From positions 42,940,501-43,004,500 of the forward strand of contig CM059587.1 in the NCBI GenBank assembly GCA_030407085.1: a stretch of DNA of 64,000 bases. The letters run 5' to 3'. Within the stretch, counting starts at the first letter, position 1, and every line of letters begins with the position of its first letter. Positions 1 to 10,874 of the stretch are shown piece after piece. The position numbers were made by a program, and so were the translations under genes. The stretch is from Trichopria drosophilae. Its lineage: Eukaryota > Arthropoda > Insecta > Hymenoptera > Diapriidae. The notes below the pieces were generated by a model. It saw nothing but the letters and a program-made list of their open reading frames with translations, searched no databases and was not told the origin of the DNA.

Positions 1-3000
1 ATATTCTTGGCTTTTGTACAAGTGAGCATCTAAGAAAATTGAGACATCGTTAAAATTAGTATAGATTTTTCCGAAAAAAAACTATTGGAATAGCCAATTA
101 AATGATGTCTAGAATTTCTAGTTATTTCCACTTTCGAGTCTACTGTTTCTAAAATCTAGAAACATGGGTGGAAATAAATTTTCAACATAACTTTTTATCT
201 AAATGGGAATCTAATCTTACCACATGAAATGGTTGCATCCCCTGTATAGAATAGATTTCCCAAGGTATGGTAAAATCAATCACGCTTTTTCCCTTACATT
301 CTGTACTTTGCACGAAGCCGTACTTCACTGTTTATCTTAACAGCTGCGATGTTCAGTTCCGATCTCACTTCGTTCCTGCCGATTTGCGGCGCAGTTACTG
401 CACCGTATGTCACTGAAAGTAGGAGAAAAATGGGCTACCATTTTTCACGATTGCAGATCTCGGGAATTCAGAAACGGGATGCACTCGTCCCGGTTGGGAC
501 CATTGACGTCACAAAATGCACTTGCACAAGTGCACAAACGGAAAACTCGATGTGGATGAGAGAAAGTGGGAACAATGAACCTATCAGGCTACCGCCGCTT
601 CGTGTCACAGTCATGAACTGCGACTCGCTGTAGGCGTGAGACACCGGAGAAACTCGCCTTTCTGCCAAGTTGAAACTTTGTTTTATCTAGCCACGTCACC
701 GCATCGCGGAATTATTAATTCGACACTCATCTCCGTCAAGGATAAATTTTCCGAGATGTCAAGAATAGCAGCGCCCAAACTAGTGCGAACGATACTGTTG
801 ATTCGGAGTTTTAAACTTGCAGAAATTTAACCGTCTGGGCGAATTGCAGATCTTTATTGTTCGCGAACCGAGTTAGTTTTAATTGCCAACTTCGAACCAA
901 TGATTGAATGAAATAATTCTTGAATGGATGAAAGGCATGAATGATTCATTAAGACAAAAACGGGAGAACAAAAACTTTTGCAGCATTGTGAGAAATCGCG
1001 GTGTTATACACATATAAATGTCGAAAACATGAATAATTAGGTGGTGTCACGAAAACTTGATTCGGAAAGCAAAATTGGTATAAATCCTTCTAACTGATGC
1101 AAACTTACAATAATTTTAATGAATTAGATAGCAACTTGCAAATCGACGGAAATTAATAGTATACAATGGGAATTATATGAAGATTTAAGGGTACCTATTC
1201 AAGGAAGTCGACCAAAGTACATGATTTTTGTTTTCAGTATTTGTATGTAGCTTATGATGCGTATAATATATTCTCAAATATTCCCATAAGAAAGGAACCT
1301 TCTAACCGAGTTATGAAAATCTTTAAACAAATTTTAAAACCCGTTTTCTGAAAATTCATGTTTTTTAAAGTGGTCTCCACGATATGTCAAGAACTACTTG
1401 ATGGATTGATTTCGATTTTTCTTTATTATAAAATAGACAATATTAATTGGACTAAAACCTAACTTCAAATGATATTATAATGATATTGCCTTTTCTTTAT
1501 TTGTTTGATCGCTGTAAAGAGCAAATGCACTGAAAATGTCGGTTACTGTCGACATTATTGACTGCCATGATAACAACTAGATATTATATGTGAACACTTT
1601 CATTGATGTTTGACACTAACAACACTGATGCATGTACAACATTTATGTCTCTTAAGCATTGCGAATGTTAGTTTTTATGTTCATCACTGAAAATAGAGAT
1701 GCTTACATAAGTTTTCTGCGTGCTGAATACCTGAATAAATGATGTCGTCACGAATTTTCTGAATTGTTGATAACCCAAATTATATGTTTGAGTAGAGGAG
1801 CAGATATTTTATGTTTAGTAGTCATAATTGCTGTATTTTATAAGTGGTTTTAGTGCGCATTAAATTGAAAAGGTGAAGAGTTTTTTTAGAATTAATGATA
1901 TTCAATCCCATTCATTCCAGAAATACAATTTTGAATGATACGAATGTCAAACGTCACTCATTTTCCCATTTATATAATTATCCAATTTCAGGGTAAAAAT
2001 ATAATGTACTAAATTGAAATTCCAGAAAATGTAATCGTTATAGCGTTAATTTCTTGAAGAAGTACACGAAACTTTTTAACGGAAGAGTTACTAAAATTAG
2101 TTTGAACCGAAGGAGCTTCAGGTGATTCTATGATATTTTATAAAGCTATTGACATGTCTTAATCAGAAAGCAAAATATCCTACAAGACTGCAATAAATTT
2201 AATTACATTTTGTAATGAACTATAAAATACCAAATGTTCATGTTTGCAAAAAAAATTGCAATACTTCGAGTGAAATGTAGACTTGCTATAGTTATTATTA
2301 GTTGCAATTTTCAAAACGAAAACAGTTTGTAGATTTTTTATTGTTTTTTAGCCTACATCGTTTTATAATAGATCGTTATAATATTATTTGATTTTTATGA
2401 TACCAACAATTTCAGGGAACACATAAAAATAACTACAGTTATTAATGTTTAACTGCCCGTTTGCTTCAGAAGTGATAGCTTCAAATTGTTTTATTAATAA
2501 TAATCAATTACATCCAAGAATATGCTCTTTTTAAATTTGTTGTCAACAGATTTTACCTTCACTGGTCAGAAATCAGTTCACGGTGTTGAATCTGCAATAT
2601 GTTAATTTTTTCATTGAGGAACAATAGAATAACAAATTTCTAGATAATTGTGTTTTGCTAAACGCTATGGCGGTCATACTTATTGTTATTTGAGCATGGA
2701 AATAATAAATAACAATAAGTATTAGATCCAGTGTGATTTGATTTTGGTTTGTCACTAGAAATGACTAGAATTAAGATTTTATAAATATTTCAGTTTTAAA
2801 GAATATTTAATGTCGAATCAACACGTATCTTTTTAGAAATAATTTAATAAAGATGTTATTGTATATAAATGGTTACATATGTTTTTCCTGCAATTTAAAC
2901 GATTCCCCAACTGAATTTATTTCAGACGCGACTAAGAACGTCTGCAATAATTGATTAAAATATGAATAACTGATGTCTCGTTTCATGGCAAATACCAGTC

Positions 3001-3280
3001 TGCGAATAAATTCTACGTTTCGTAAATAATATAACTAAAATTAAAGAGAGTAATTTCGAAACGCCGCCATCATCAATCACCAAGAATTCATGGAGCGAGG
3101 TATTCTTTTAACATCAAATATCCATTAACTATTTAAAGTTATTACTCTTTCCTATAAACAAAGGTGAAATTTCCATAAACGTATAAATGATAGGAACCAT
3201 CTCCATAAATAACCAATTTATTTGTCAACGTATCGAGTTAATTTAATCATATTTGAAGTTGAAAAATGCGTAATGTACAG
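1..3280. other. AT-rich stretch with a CpG-richer patch, no gene recognised
   Basis: From about 330 to 830 the sequence is visibly richer in CG dinucleotides than its surroundings and is open in more than one frame on both strands. A 94-codon plus-strand frame at 349-633 resembles no family I know. An acceptor-like TTTATCTTAACAG ends at about 342, but no convincing donor follows. The rest, from 840 to 3280, is AT-rich with stops in all frames. Around 1190-1440 it has the look of an old dispersed repeat (phrases such as GAGTTATGAAAATC), but I see no second copy in the window. It may be intronic or intergenic; the CpG-richer patch could be regulatory. Confidence 0.4.
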
Positions 3281-6200
3281 AATCTTTGGAGGTACAGTTA
3301 CAATCGATTTTCAGGCTATCGATGTCGAGACTCCATTGTCGAGGATGCACGTTGAGATCGTGGGAGGAAAATGCAAGGCCAATCTCGGCGACTAGTAGAA
3401 ATGTTCGAACCATGCATCCACGACCCGTTGTTTCTATAGTTCACAGCTGCTTCATAACGCGAGAGGCACAATGATCCAGACTTTTTCGAAGATCGACCTT
3501 TCTAAATACCGCTTTATCTCCTCCAGACTCCCACAAACTACTCCTATACTCTTCATATAGGTAGATCATAACATTCGTAGCTCGTGAGAATTTATTTGTT
3601 GTCTATTCGTTAGATTAGATGAAACTTACACTCTACAGTTAATTACGAAAATTACGACATTGTTTATGTACATCATCGCTTAGGAAATTGGCAATGCCCG
3701 AATTAGTATATAATTTGTTTTGGAAAAGTATACGGAATCATAGGTAACCCCTGGGCAATAATTCGAGGTAACCATATATGAAAAAACTTATTTAGAATAA
3801 GTAGACTGGAAATGGAGTTTTTGATATAGTTTTTCTACTGTAAAAATTTTTTTAACGTATTTGAAAAATCCACGGTGAAAAATAATAAAAAGATTATTTT
3901 ATGAGCGATAGATTTCGCTAAAATTCGGAAAAGATTTCGGACAATAGAGACAATTCAAATGTAAAAGCGTGAAGCATGTAGCTTCTGGCAAGTTTCAAAA
4001 TGCGATTTATTTTTACGATCGTGAGATATAACTTGCAGGTCTATACTACCCAACAATAGTTGAATTTTTCAGATTGGTTTTTTTCAGTGCAGAACATCGC
4101 AGTTTCGATCTTGATGTTACCCAAAATATGCCTCCAGAAATGTGTTTTCTTATTCCAAAATTTGATTTTTGATAAAAATGTTTATGCAATCTTCACTATT
4201 ATTCGTGAATAAAAATCCCATTGTCGAAAGTCTACATAATTTATTCAATGGCCACATTTTCGAAAGAACGTGTACAATCTATAATTATTTATTTCTAAAA
4301 ATCGGAATGTGAATTCCGAAAAAAATCGGTGATTATTGCTGATCATTTCCTTTCCGACCCCGATATCATGTTCTTTACCAACTGTTATTTGTCTTTAGCT
4401 ATCTTCGCATGTTTACAGTATCTAACATGTTTATTTTCCACCTTTTAGACGATTTATGGAAGTAACCGTAATGCCATCGAGAACATACGAGTATACAACA
4501 CCGCAAAAAAATAAAACAAATATACGGATATAAACTATGCAGAAAATGTTACTATATGATAAGAGTTCGATGACAGAACCGCATTTTTTCTTAATACCTA
4601 CTAAATTTTAGTATATTTTCATAGTAATAACTGCACAGTATAGAACAAAAGTTTCTACTAAATTTTAAAAATGGTCAAATAGTAAAATATTATGTGGGTG
4701 TTTTCGACATGAACTTTAGATTCGATTATAGCGGCGATTAGAAACTTTGATGGTACCATATGGGCAAATCTCCAGAACCTTTAGATTTAGTGTTATTTGC
4801 ATTTTATCATCGCCTAGACAAAGTAACATGACTTTTAAAGTATGATATATATCAAAGTAATCCTTAAAGTATATCGTCCATATATTTTTATTAAGTTCCA
4901 TCATAGAAACTCATTACAACGAATGAAAAACTTGTCAAAATGTCGCTTCCGTCGAATGTAATTTCCACATTTTTCATCCATTTAGTAAACATTATTTTTA
5001 CAAGCAACGCTATATTACTTTCGTATTGAAATATATGATTCATGAAGGTTTGAAGAATTCAATGTTATGTTTGTTAATTACATACCCTTTATAGTAAATG
5101 AGCTGTAATAATCGAAAATATGTAGTCAAGTTTTCTTGTCGCATCCGAAATGCTCCATGGTAAGGTAAATCGCATAATGAAATTAGAATAAAACAATGTT
5201 TTTTTTAACGCACAGCACAGTATTATTTCAGTGCATTCGTGCACGAAAGCCTACAATGATTAAAATCGCTTTTCATTCATCTTTTTGAATTTATAATACC
5301 GAAATTACTTGCGAACAAATCCAATTTCGCCTCCACAATCAAATCTGTTTCGTTCAAAAAATTCGAAAAGTAACATTTTCAAAAGACATGTAAATGTGTT
5401 ATTGAGACATAAGTGCTTGTGCTTCTCAACCACGTTTATATTTACACTTTTATTTATAAATATTCGCAAATGCAACTGTCGCTACCGCAATCCTGAATTT
5501 TGACATTCTATATGAACATTGCCCCAAATCGATAAATGTATAACCTGAACTGTCATCGTCTTATAAGTTCAAAATATTAACCGACGAAATGGATCGTTTG
5601 AAGGAACTAAAATAGTTAAATGTACGAAGAAAACGAGAAGAAATCCGAAAAAAGGAAGAGCTAAGAAATGAAAAGAAAAGAGATAAAAATGTACTTTGCA
5701 ACATTGCTATTCGCATTTTTGCTGTTTGATTCTTTTGTTTCAGAACCTATCGTACATTTTAGTACTATTTAATATTAATATAGCAGGCACCGGCACTCGC
5801 TTAAGCGTTGTTCATGAATAAATATCTATTTCTGAATGTATCATTGGTACAAAAAAATTCAGAAGAGTGCTTGCATCTTTATTTTTCAAAAATGTCGACT
5901 TCAAAATTGAAAGGTTCTGGAGATTTGTTAAGGTTTAAAGATTTCGTCAGACTTACAAAGAGCTTTCAAATTTTCAATCACTTTGGAAAAATAAACGGAA
6001 TATATCAAAATAGATTAGTATTTTAACGGCTCTTTTAAATTTAATTAAAAAAGTTCAATTAAGTTCTCCCACCAGCTATCGATTTTATTAAATTACATTA
6101 TCAAAGATCTGTTAAATAAATACAAAATTAAGTAAAGTGAATTAGTTTCGCGACTGAAAGAAATATTAACGAGAAATAAGAAGAAAAGTGACTAAAATAA

Positions 6201-6300
6201 AGTTATTTTAGAAAGATTGTCTAAACTAATTATAATTCCGAAGCGAATATATAAATGAATAATAACTTACTATGAATAGTCGATTCCAAGAAAGGCAGGA
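3280..6300. other. AT-rich stretch, nothing firm
   Basis: A small CG-richer patch at 3290-3480 follows an acceptor-like CGATTTTCAG, but no matching donor is visible and its 62-codon frame is unrecognised. The remainder to 6300 is AT-rich with stops in all frames. At about 5745 a strong acceptor-like tract (TTGATTCTTTTGTTTCAG) is present, with no donor within the next few hundred bases. I see no repeat, RNA gene or transposon terminus here. Confidence 0.35.
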
Positions 6301-6307
6301 ATTTCAA

Positions 6308-6340
6308 ATTACTTTTACTCACCTGAAACAAAAAACGTAG
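6308..6340 (-). promoter_or_regulatory. candidate recursive (ratchet) splice site
   Basis: On the minus strand the sequence reads CGTTTTTTGTTTCAG directly followed by GTGAGTAAAAG. A polypyrimidine tract and CAG acceptor are therefore fused to a strong GTGAGT donor with no exon between them; the junction is between 6323 and 6322. This is the layout of the zero-length recursive splice sites known from very long introns in Drosophila. An A-containing branch-like CATAAC lies just upstream. No coding sequence surrounds it. If real, a minus-strand gene has a long intron across this part of the window. A chance match of both halves is possible, so the call is moderate. Confidence 0.4.
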
Positions 6341-6383
6341 TTATGTCTTTAATATTTTAGTTAAACTAGATAAAAATATTTTC

Positions 6384-6412
6384 TTTGCGCCCTAGATATA
6401 CAATATACTATT
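6384..6412 (-). repeat. solo end of the AATAGT/GGGCG palindrome family
   Basis: Read on the minus strand this segment begins AATAGTATATTG and ends CTAGGGCGCAAA. The same 29 bases recur at 24936-24964, with different sequence on both sides. The beginning AATAGT and the following GGGCGCAAA match the arm of the longer palindromes at 58.9, 20.8 and 53.3 kb. I read it as a truncated or solo end of that family. The sequence to its right (6413-7165) is AT-rich with no other recognised feature. Confidence 0.45.
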
Positions 6413-7169
6413 CTTATGAGCGGGCAGTTTTCTATACGGTCAATCGTTTTTCTGGTCGAAAAAAGTGCAAAATGAGATTCAATGTATTCAATGTACAGGT
6501 TTTCGGGTACGTGTTACCAAAGTAACGGCATGTCAATAAGGTAACCTGAATTCGAAAAAACTATTTTCCCCCATTTCGAATATTTCAAATATTGCGAATT
6601 TCACGAGCTTAGGACAAAAAGTGTCGTGAGCAGATCAGACGCCAACTTGGTGCTAATTGCAATCACTATCGTTTCTTGCCATGGATACACAACGTACTAT
6701 TTTAGCAACCCTACTTAATTTAAAAACTGTGAAAATATAAATATTGAGCATTAATTTAGTTCAAATTTAGGTCTTGCAGTTTGGTTTTCAGTATATAGAA
6801 AAGTAAATAGCCAATTTTTAAAAATGACGTAAAAGACAGGTGGCATACTATTTACGAATTTTGTCCCTAGACTTAACCGAAACTTTAATGTTCTTTGGTC
6901 AAGAACTAATGTGCATTTGAAGGAAGTTCAAAAAAGAATAGGACGGAATTAAATTAAATGCCGTGGATAATTTTGTTGACCGCAGATTGTAATATTAATA
7001 TTATGCCGTTTATAGTTAGAAGACTTGAAAATGATTCGCAAGTTGACCGAAATGCCGATTAAAAATAGAGGGCTGAAGCGTCTGGGTTGCTAAGGATAAT
7101 TCTTAACTTAAAATATGACAATTAAACAGAATCTAGATACATTTCAATGATTACAAGTCCAGAGCTATT

Positions 7170-7765
7170 TTAACCCTTTGAGCCATGCATTTTTCTTTAC
7201 ACGGAAAATGGCTGAAAATTGTTACTCGGGGGTTTTTAGGGTCGCTGATCACGAATCCGTTGTCCAATTTTCAAAATTCAAAATGGCGGATCCAATATGG
7301 CGGACTAAAGTGCCAAAATGTGATACGATCGCATCGAAATTTGGTTTTGGGGGGGTTTTCGAGGTCGCTGATTACGAATCTGCCCTAAGATTTTCAAAAT
7401 TCAAAATGACGGATTCAATATGGCTGACCTAAAGTCCAAAAATATTTTGGACATTTGGTCCGCCATATTGGATCCGCCATTTTGAATTTTGAAAATTTGA
7501 AGGCAGATTCGTGATCAGCGACCTCCAAAACCCCCCGGAACCGAATTTCGCAGCGATCGCATAACTTTTTGGACATTTGTTCCGCCATATTGGATCCGCC
7601 ATTTTGAATTTTGAAAATTTGAAGGCAGATTCGTGATCAGCGACCTCCAAAACCCCCCGGAACCGAATTTCGCAGCGATCGCATAACTTTTTGGACATTT
7701 GTTCCGCCATATTGGATCCGCCATTTTGAATTTTGAAAATCTGGGGGTCAGATCGTGATGTATAG
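7170..7765. mobile_element. foldback element of 122-bp GGCGGATCC-type units, TTAA-CCCTTT left end
   Basis: Two plus-oriented units (GTCGCTGA at 7241 and 7364, 123 bp apart) face two and a half minus-oriented units (GGACATTT at 7449, 7571 and 7693, exactly 122 bp apart), giving a large hairpin. The centre is the near-palindrome around GTCCAAAAATATTTTGGAC at 7434-7452. Each unit holds AAAATTCAAAATGGCGGATC followed by CAATATGGCGGA. The second and third minus-oriented units are almost identical, so that duplication is recent. The left edge reads TTAA then CCCTTTGAGCC, like piggyBac-type termini. No mirrored right terminus is visible, so that end is lost or recombined. Related interiors occur at 28.7 and 38.7-39.2 kb. 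Open frames here only follow the repeat and are not genes. Confidence 0.8.
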
Positions 7766-7796
7766 TTGTAAACTCGAATTTTATACCCACTATGAC

Positions 7797-7946
7797 GAAA
7801 AATTTTGTTCGTTACATGTGCGTAAACTATTTTTGCACCCGTAGGCAATCACCGATGCACTCGGGCCGGCTTCGCCGTCCCTCGTGCACGGGTTTGCCTG
7901 CGGGAGTAAAAGTTGATTTTACGCACTTGTCACGAAAATAACTATT
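7797..7946. mobile_element. palindromic GC-core element, AATAGT/GGGCG family
   Basis: The outer arms are inverted copies: AATTTTGTTCGTTACATGTG then CGTAAA on the left, and TTTACGCACTTGTCACGAAA then AT on the right. Inside, GTAGGCAATCACC pairs with the region of GGTTTGCCTGCGGG, and a GC-rich core carries the stem GGC-TTC-GCC (GGCGAAGCC on the other strand). The right edge AATAACTATT is the family end. The GC core contrasts sharply with the AT-rich flanks. I see no coding capacity, so it is probably a non-autonomous MITE-like element. It abuts the 122-bp foldback on its left. Confidence 0.65.
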
Positions 7947-7949
7947 TTA

Positions 7950-9420
7950 AGACGGTTTCTTCAAAGGTTACGGCAAAATGTAAAATAACATTCATTGAGA
8001 AATTTAACCATATATAATCTTGGAAAATGTTCATTAATCTATACAATTATCTTCACCATCATAGGTTAGGCAGCAGTCAATTATTGAACAAAAAATTCAG
8101 GCAATTATTCGGAGGTCATAATTCTCACAAAAAAAACTAGCGTAAAGATTTATTGAACAATTAAAAATCACGTAAACAATACAAAAAGTTAACTTACCGC
8201 TATTTTAAAATAATTTTTCGAAGTAAACCCTATGATATTCAATGGATATCGTGCCAATAATTCAAATTTTTGGGCCGTTTTAAACTACATCCGTTTCCGA
8301 AATACAAAAACAAAAATGATCATCATGTTATGAAATTTCAATATTGACAGTTTTCGAAAATTCTATGAAGTAGTAACATTTGAACAATCCTTATCTGATA
8401 TTTCATTTTTACAATGTTATTATGTACATTTTATTTGAAAAGTGAAAAATAAGAGGTTCGCGTCTGTTCAACGCCGATGCACACGTTATAGAAAATAACG
8501 AGATGAAACGAATAAGGATATCTTCACTTATAATTTTTGTGTCATGCTATGATGAACATGACTCATTTTAGGTTAGTACGATGCAAATTTTATATGTTGG
8601 TTTGAAAATTACAAGAAGAGGGAGTCGTTCTTTGATGTTGGGACATCTTTCCATCAGTCAATGTAATCACAAAAAAAGTTATTTTGGATTTTAACGATTG
8701 AATCCAAATTGAGTTTAAAAATATCGACACCGATAATAATTGCAGATTAACACGATCACTATATAAAAACATGGGTCCCCGAAAATTTTAGAAGATACTA
8801 CAGTTACTTTGCTTTATGAATATTCCGAGAAAAGTATTATCATTTTGATGAAATGTTATCACTTTTCCTGAGCGAAAAATTAAGCAGGCTAAAATAAAAC
8901 CATGATGGCCAGCATTAAGAATTATTCTCTAGATGTTATAAAGAGAACATTCGCTATAATAATCTTGTACAAAAATACTTTGTATAAAATTAAAATAAAT
9001 TTACTGAATGTTTAATTTCTTTATTAAAAAAAGAAAGATTTCTCTTTTCGTGTTCGAAACACTTGGCAGAATCTTAATTTTACACGTCCAATAAATAAAG
9101 ACTGTACTTTTAACTACTACTACTACTACTATCCTAGAGATTTCGTATTCTCGAGAAATTGTGAGTAATAAAAGCTCGAATGATGGTCTCGCCGCGATCC
9201 GTAAATAAACGAGCATCTTGTTGATTTATATTTTATTGTAGTCTGGTCATGGTCTATGATCAGGGTTATTTCAGGAATGCCATTCTAGAATCTAGATGCT
9301 ACTAAGTGTTTAGGTTGTTTCAACAAAATACCACTTGGGTAAACTGGTAATTAATAAAGAAGATAATTTGGACGTACGTCTATTCTCTAATTGACCAATG
9401 CAAACGAATACAATTTTAGT
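7950..9420. other. AT-rich stretch, nothing firm
   Basis: No gene, transposon end or RNA gene is recognised. A minus-strand donor-like GCG|GTAAGT lies at about 8187-8195, without a usable acceptor nearby. Short open frames in this stretch have low-complexity, AT-driven composition and are not supported. Confidence 0.35.
9112..9131. repeat. (TAC)n microsatellite
   Basis: About six consecutive ACT/TAC triplets, within AT-rich non-coding sequence. The short minus-strand open frame over it (a run of valines) is a product of the repeat. Confidence 0.85.
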
Positions 9421-9576
9421 TTAATAGGCAAGGGTTTCGCCCTAGGGCGCCAAATCGCGATATGCGTCCAGAATGATAAAAATAACTATATTATTAATAG
9501 AATGTTGTCATACTAGCGGGAAGTGTTTTAGTTAATTATATTATTAAAATATTAGTTTATTTATATTATATTAAGT

Positions 9577-9645
9577 AATAGTATATTTCGCGATACAAGT
9601 GGGTAAAAGCCCACTCGCCTTCGGCTCGGCCAGCAATCCTCACAT
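9577..9645 (+). repeat. truncated AATAGT/GGGCG family copy
   Basis: The segment starts AATAGTATATTTCGCG, continues with GTGGGTAAAAGCCCAC (an exact 16-base palindrome), and then CTCGCCTTCGGCTCGGCC, which contains the GCC-TTC-GGC stem. Order and spacing follow the longer copies at 7.8, 20.8 and 58.9 kb, but only one side is preserved. A possible separate remnant with CGCCCTAGGGCG lies upstream at about 9435-9450. The sequence after 9645, to about 10270, is AT-rich without further features. Confidence 0.5.
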
Positions 9646-10274
9646 TCGTAGAAAAAACATTTTTGGACATGTGCCGAACGATATTTTTCGACGTGAGCAT
9701 ACGGAAAATGTGTCCGAAAAATATCAAAAGTGTGGAAAATAGCATCTTCCGCACGCGATGTCGAAAATTAATTTTTATGTTTTATGTTGATAGGTGTGAC
9801 AATATTCATGTCTAGAACAAATAAATAGCTGCGAAAGTAGTTACAATGTTTGTAATAGTCTAACAACAAACATTAAAATGTTATTTTTCGCATTTATTCT
9901 GGAGTTAAGTTGGCTTAGTTGATAACATCAACGATTTTCTCAGAGAGTGCAAGCTGTGTAACGAAGTATGGGTATACGTATCGTCATTATCCAACTTTAA
10001 TGAAGTTGCCATACTCTAAGACAAATTGCAATATTCATTTGCAAAGTTCGAATCATATGTTAATCTCTCTTTAATGCTTGGTAACTCGGTCATGTTCCTT
10101 CGTGACGACAGCTAAATTGAATGTTATGTAAACCAACGAGCGCGGCAAAGGCGATTCGTCTCAATTGTGCCATATTCGTTTCCCGACTTAATTGCTGCCA
10201 GTAATTTAACATTTCGCAACAGTCCCGAATATTCTCGGCTTGGCTGACTAATAGGCATGGAGGATTCTTTAAAT

Positions 10275-10770
10275 TCTAATGGGTGTTTTTTGAAATTCGG
10301 CAGCCGTATCGAATAAGTTGGAAGCCCGAATCGGCAATAAATTTAGATTTCCACCGAGACAACCGTGCAAGCAACGCAAGGAATGGAAAAACGAGATCGA
10401 ATCGAAGATCTATATATTCGTTCAGGATCGAATGCGTGTTACTGGCAAGTCGCACGTGTTCCTCATGAAGGTACATAGGAAGTACTGGGCAAGTGGTTGT
10501 CCCAATATCTCTGGTAACCTCCTTTTCATTTTCCCACCAAGATCCCTCTGGCTTTGCCGTGGCCCATTTCCTTGCAACATCCCTCAGGATCCGCACGAAC
10601 GCAGCCCCCAGCCCTCAGTTCCATCCTCAGCATTCTCTTCATTGAGCTTCTCTCGTATCACTTTCTGTCTCATCCCAGGGAGCCGCGAAAATTGCATACT
10701 CTCAGTCAGCGTTCGTATATTTATGCCAAGGATGAAGGTGAGCTCATTTTTCAAGCAGATAAGGTAGACC
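10275..10770. other. CpG-richer island open in several frames
   Basis: This block is visibly richer in G+C and CG dinucleotides than its flanks. It stays open for 149 codons on plus (10318-10767), about 106 codons in a second plus frame (10554-10874), and 106 and 80 codons in minus frames. Being open in many frames at once is what higher GC gives by chance, so none is called a gene. The block contains the candidate exon at 10679-10737. It could otherwise be a conserved regulatory region. Confidence 0.4.
10679..10737 (+). CDS. candidate internal exon, product unknown
   Basis: A long pyrimidine tract ending TTTCTGTCTCATCCCAG precedes 10679, and GATGAAG|GTGAGCTC follows 10737, so both splice sites fit the consensus well. 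The 59-base segment is open in two frames. One gives EPRKLHTLSQRSYIYAKDE and the other SRENCILSVSVRIFMPRMK; neither is recognised. It sits in a CpG-richer island, as exons often do in AT-rich insect genomes. There is no support for expression, and frames do not chain cleanly with the other candidate exons in the window. The antisense frame is also open and charged. Confidence 0.25.
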
Positions 10771-10874
10771 ATAATGCCGGTTATATGATGAAAATACATT
10801 GTCGCGTTCCTGAAAGAAAAATTCATTCTGCACAGAGCACAGATACAAATTTACAAAATATAAAAAAAATTTGA

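Noticed and set aside
6384..6412. Helitron 3' end (GC-rich hairpin plus CTAG)
   Set aside because: The family's conserved sequence continues past CTAG to the AATAGT edge in both identical copies, so CTAG is not a terminus.
7429..7848. 139-codon minus-strand frame over the tandem units
   Set aside because: It translates the 122-bp repeat units; repetition, not selection, keeps it open.
10318..10767. 149-codon plus-strand frame, the longest in the window
   Set aside because: The same CpG-rich block is open in several other frames on both strands, and no domain or start context supports it. Only the splice-bounded part is kept, as a weak exon candidate.
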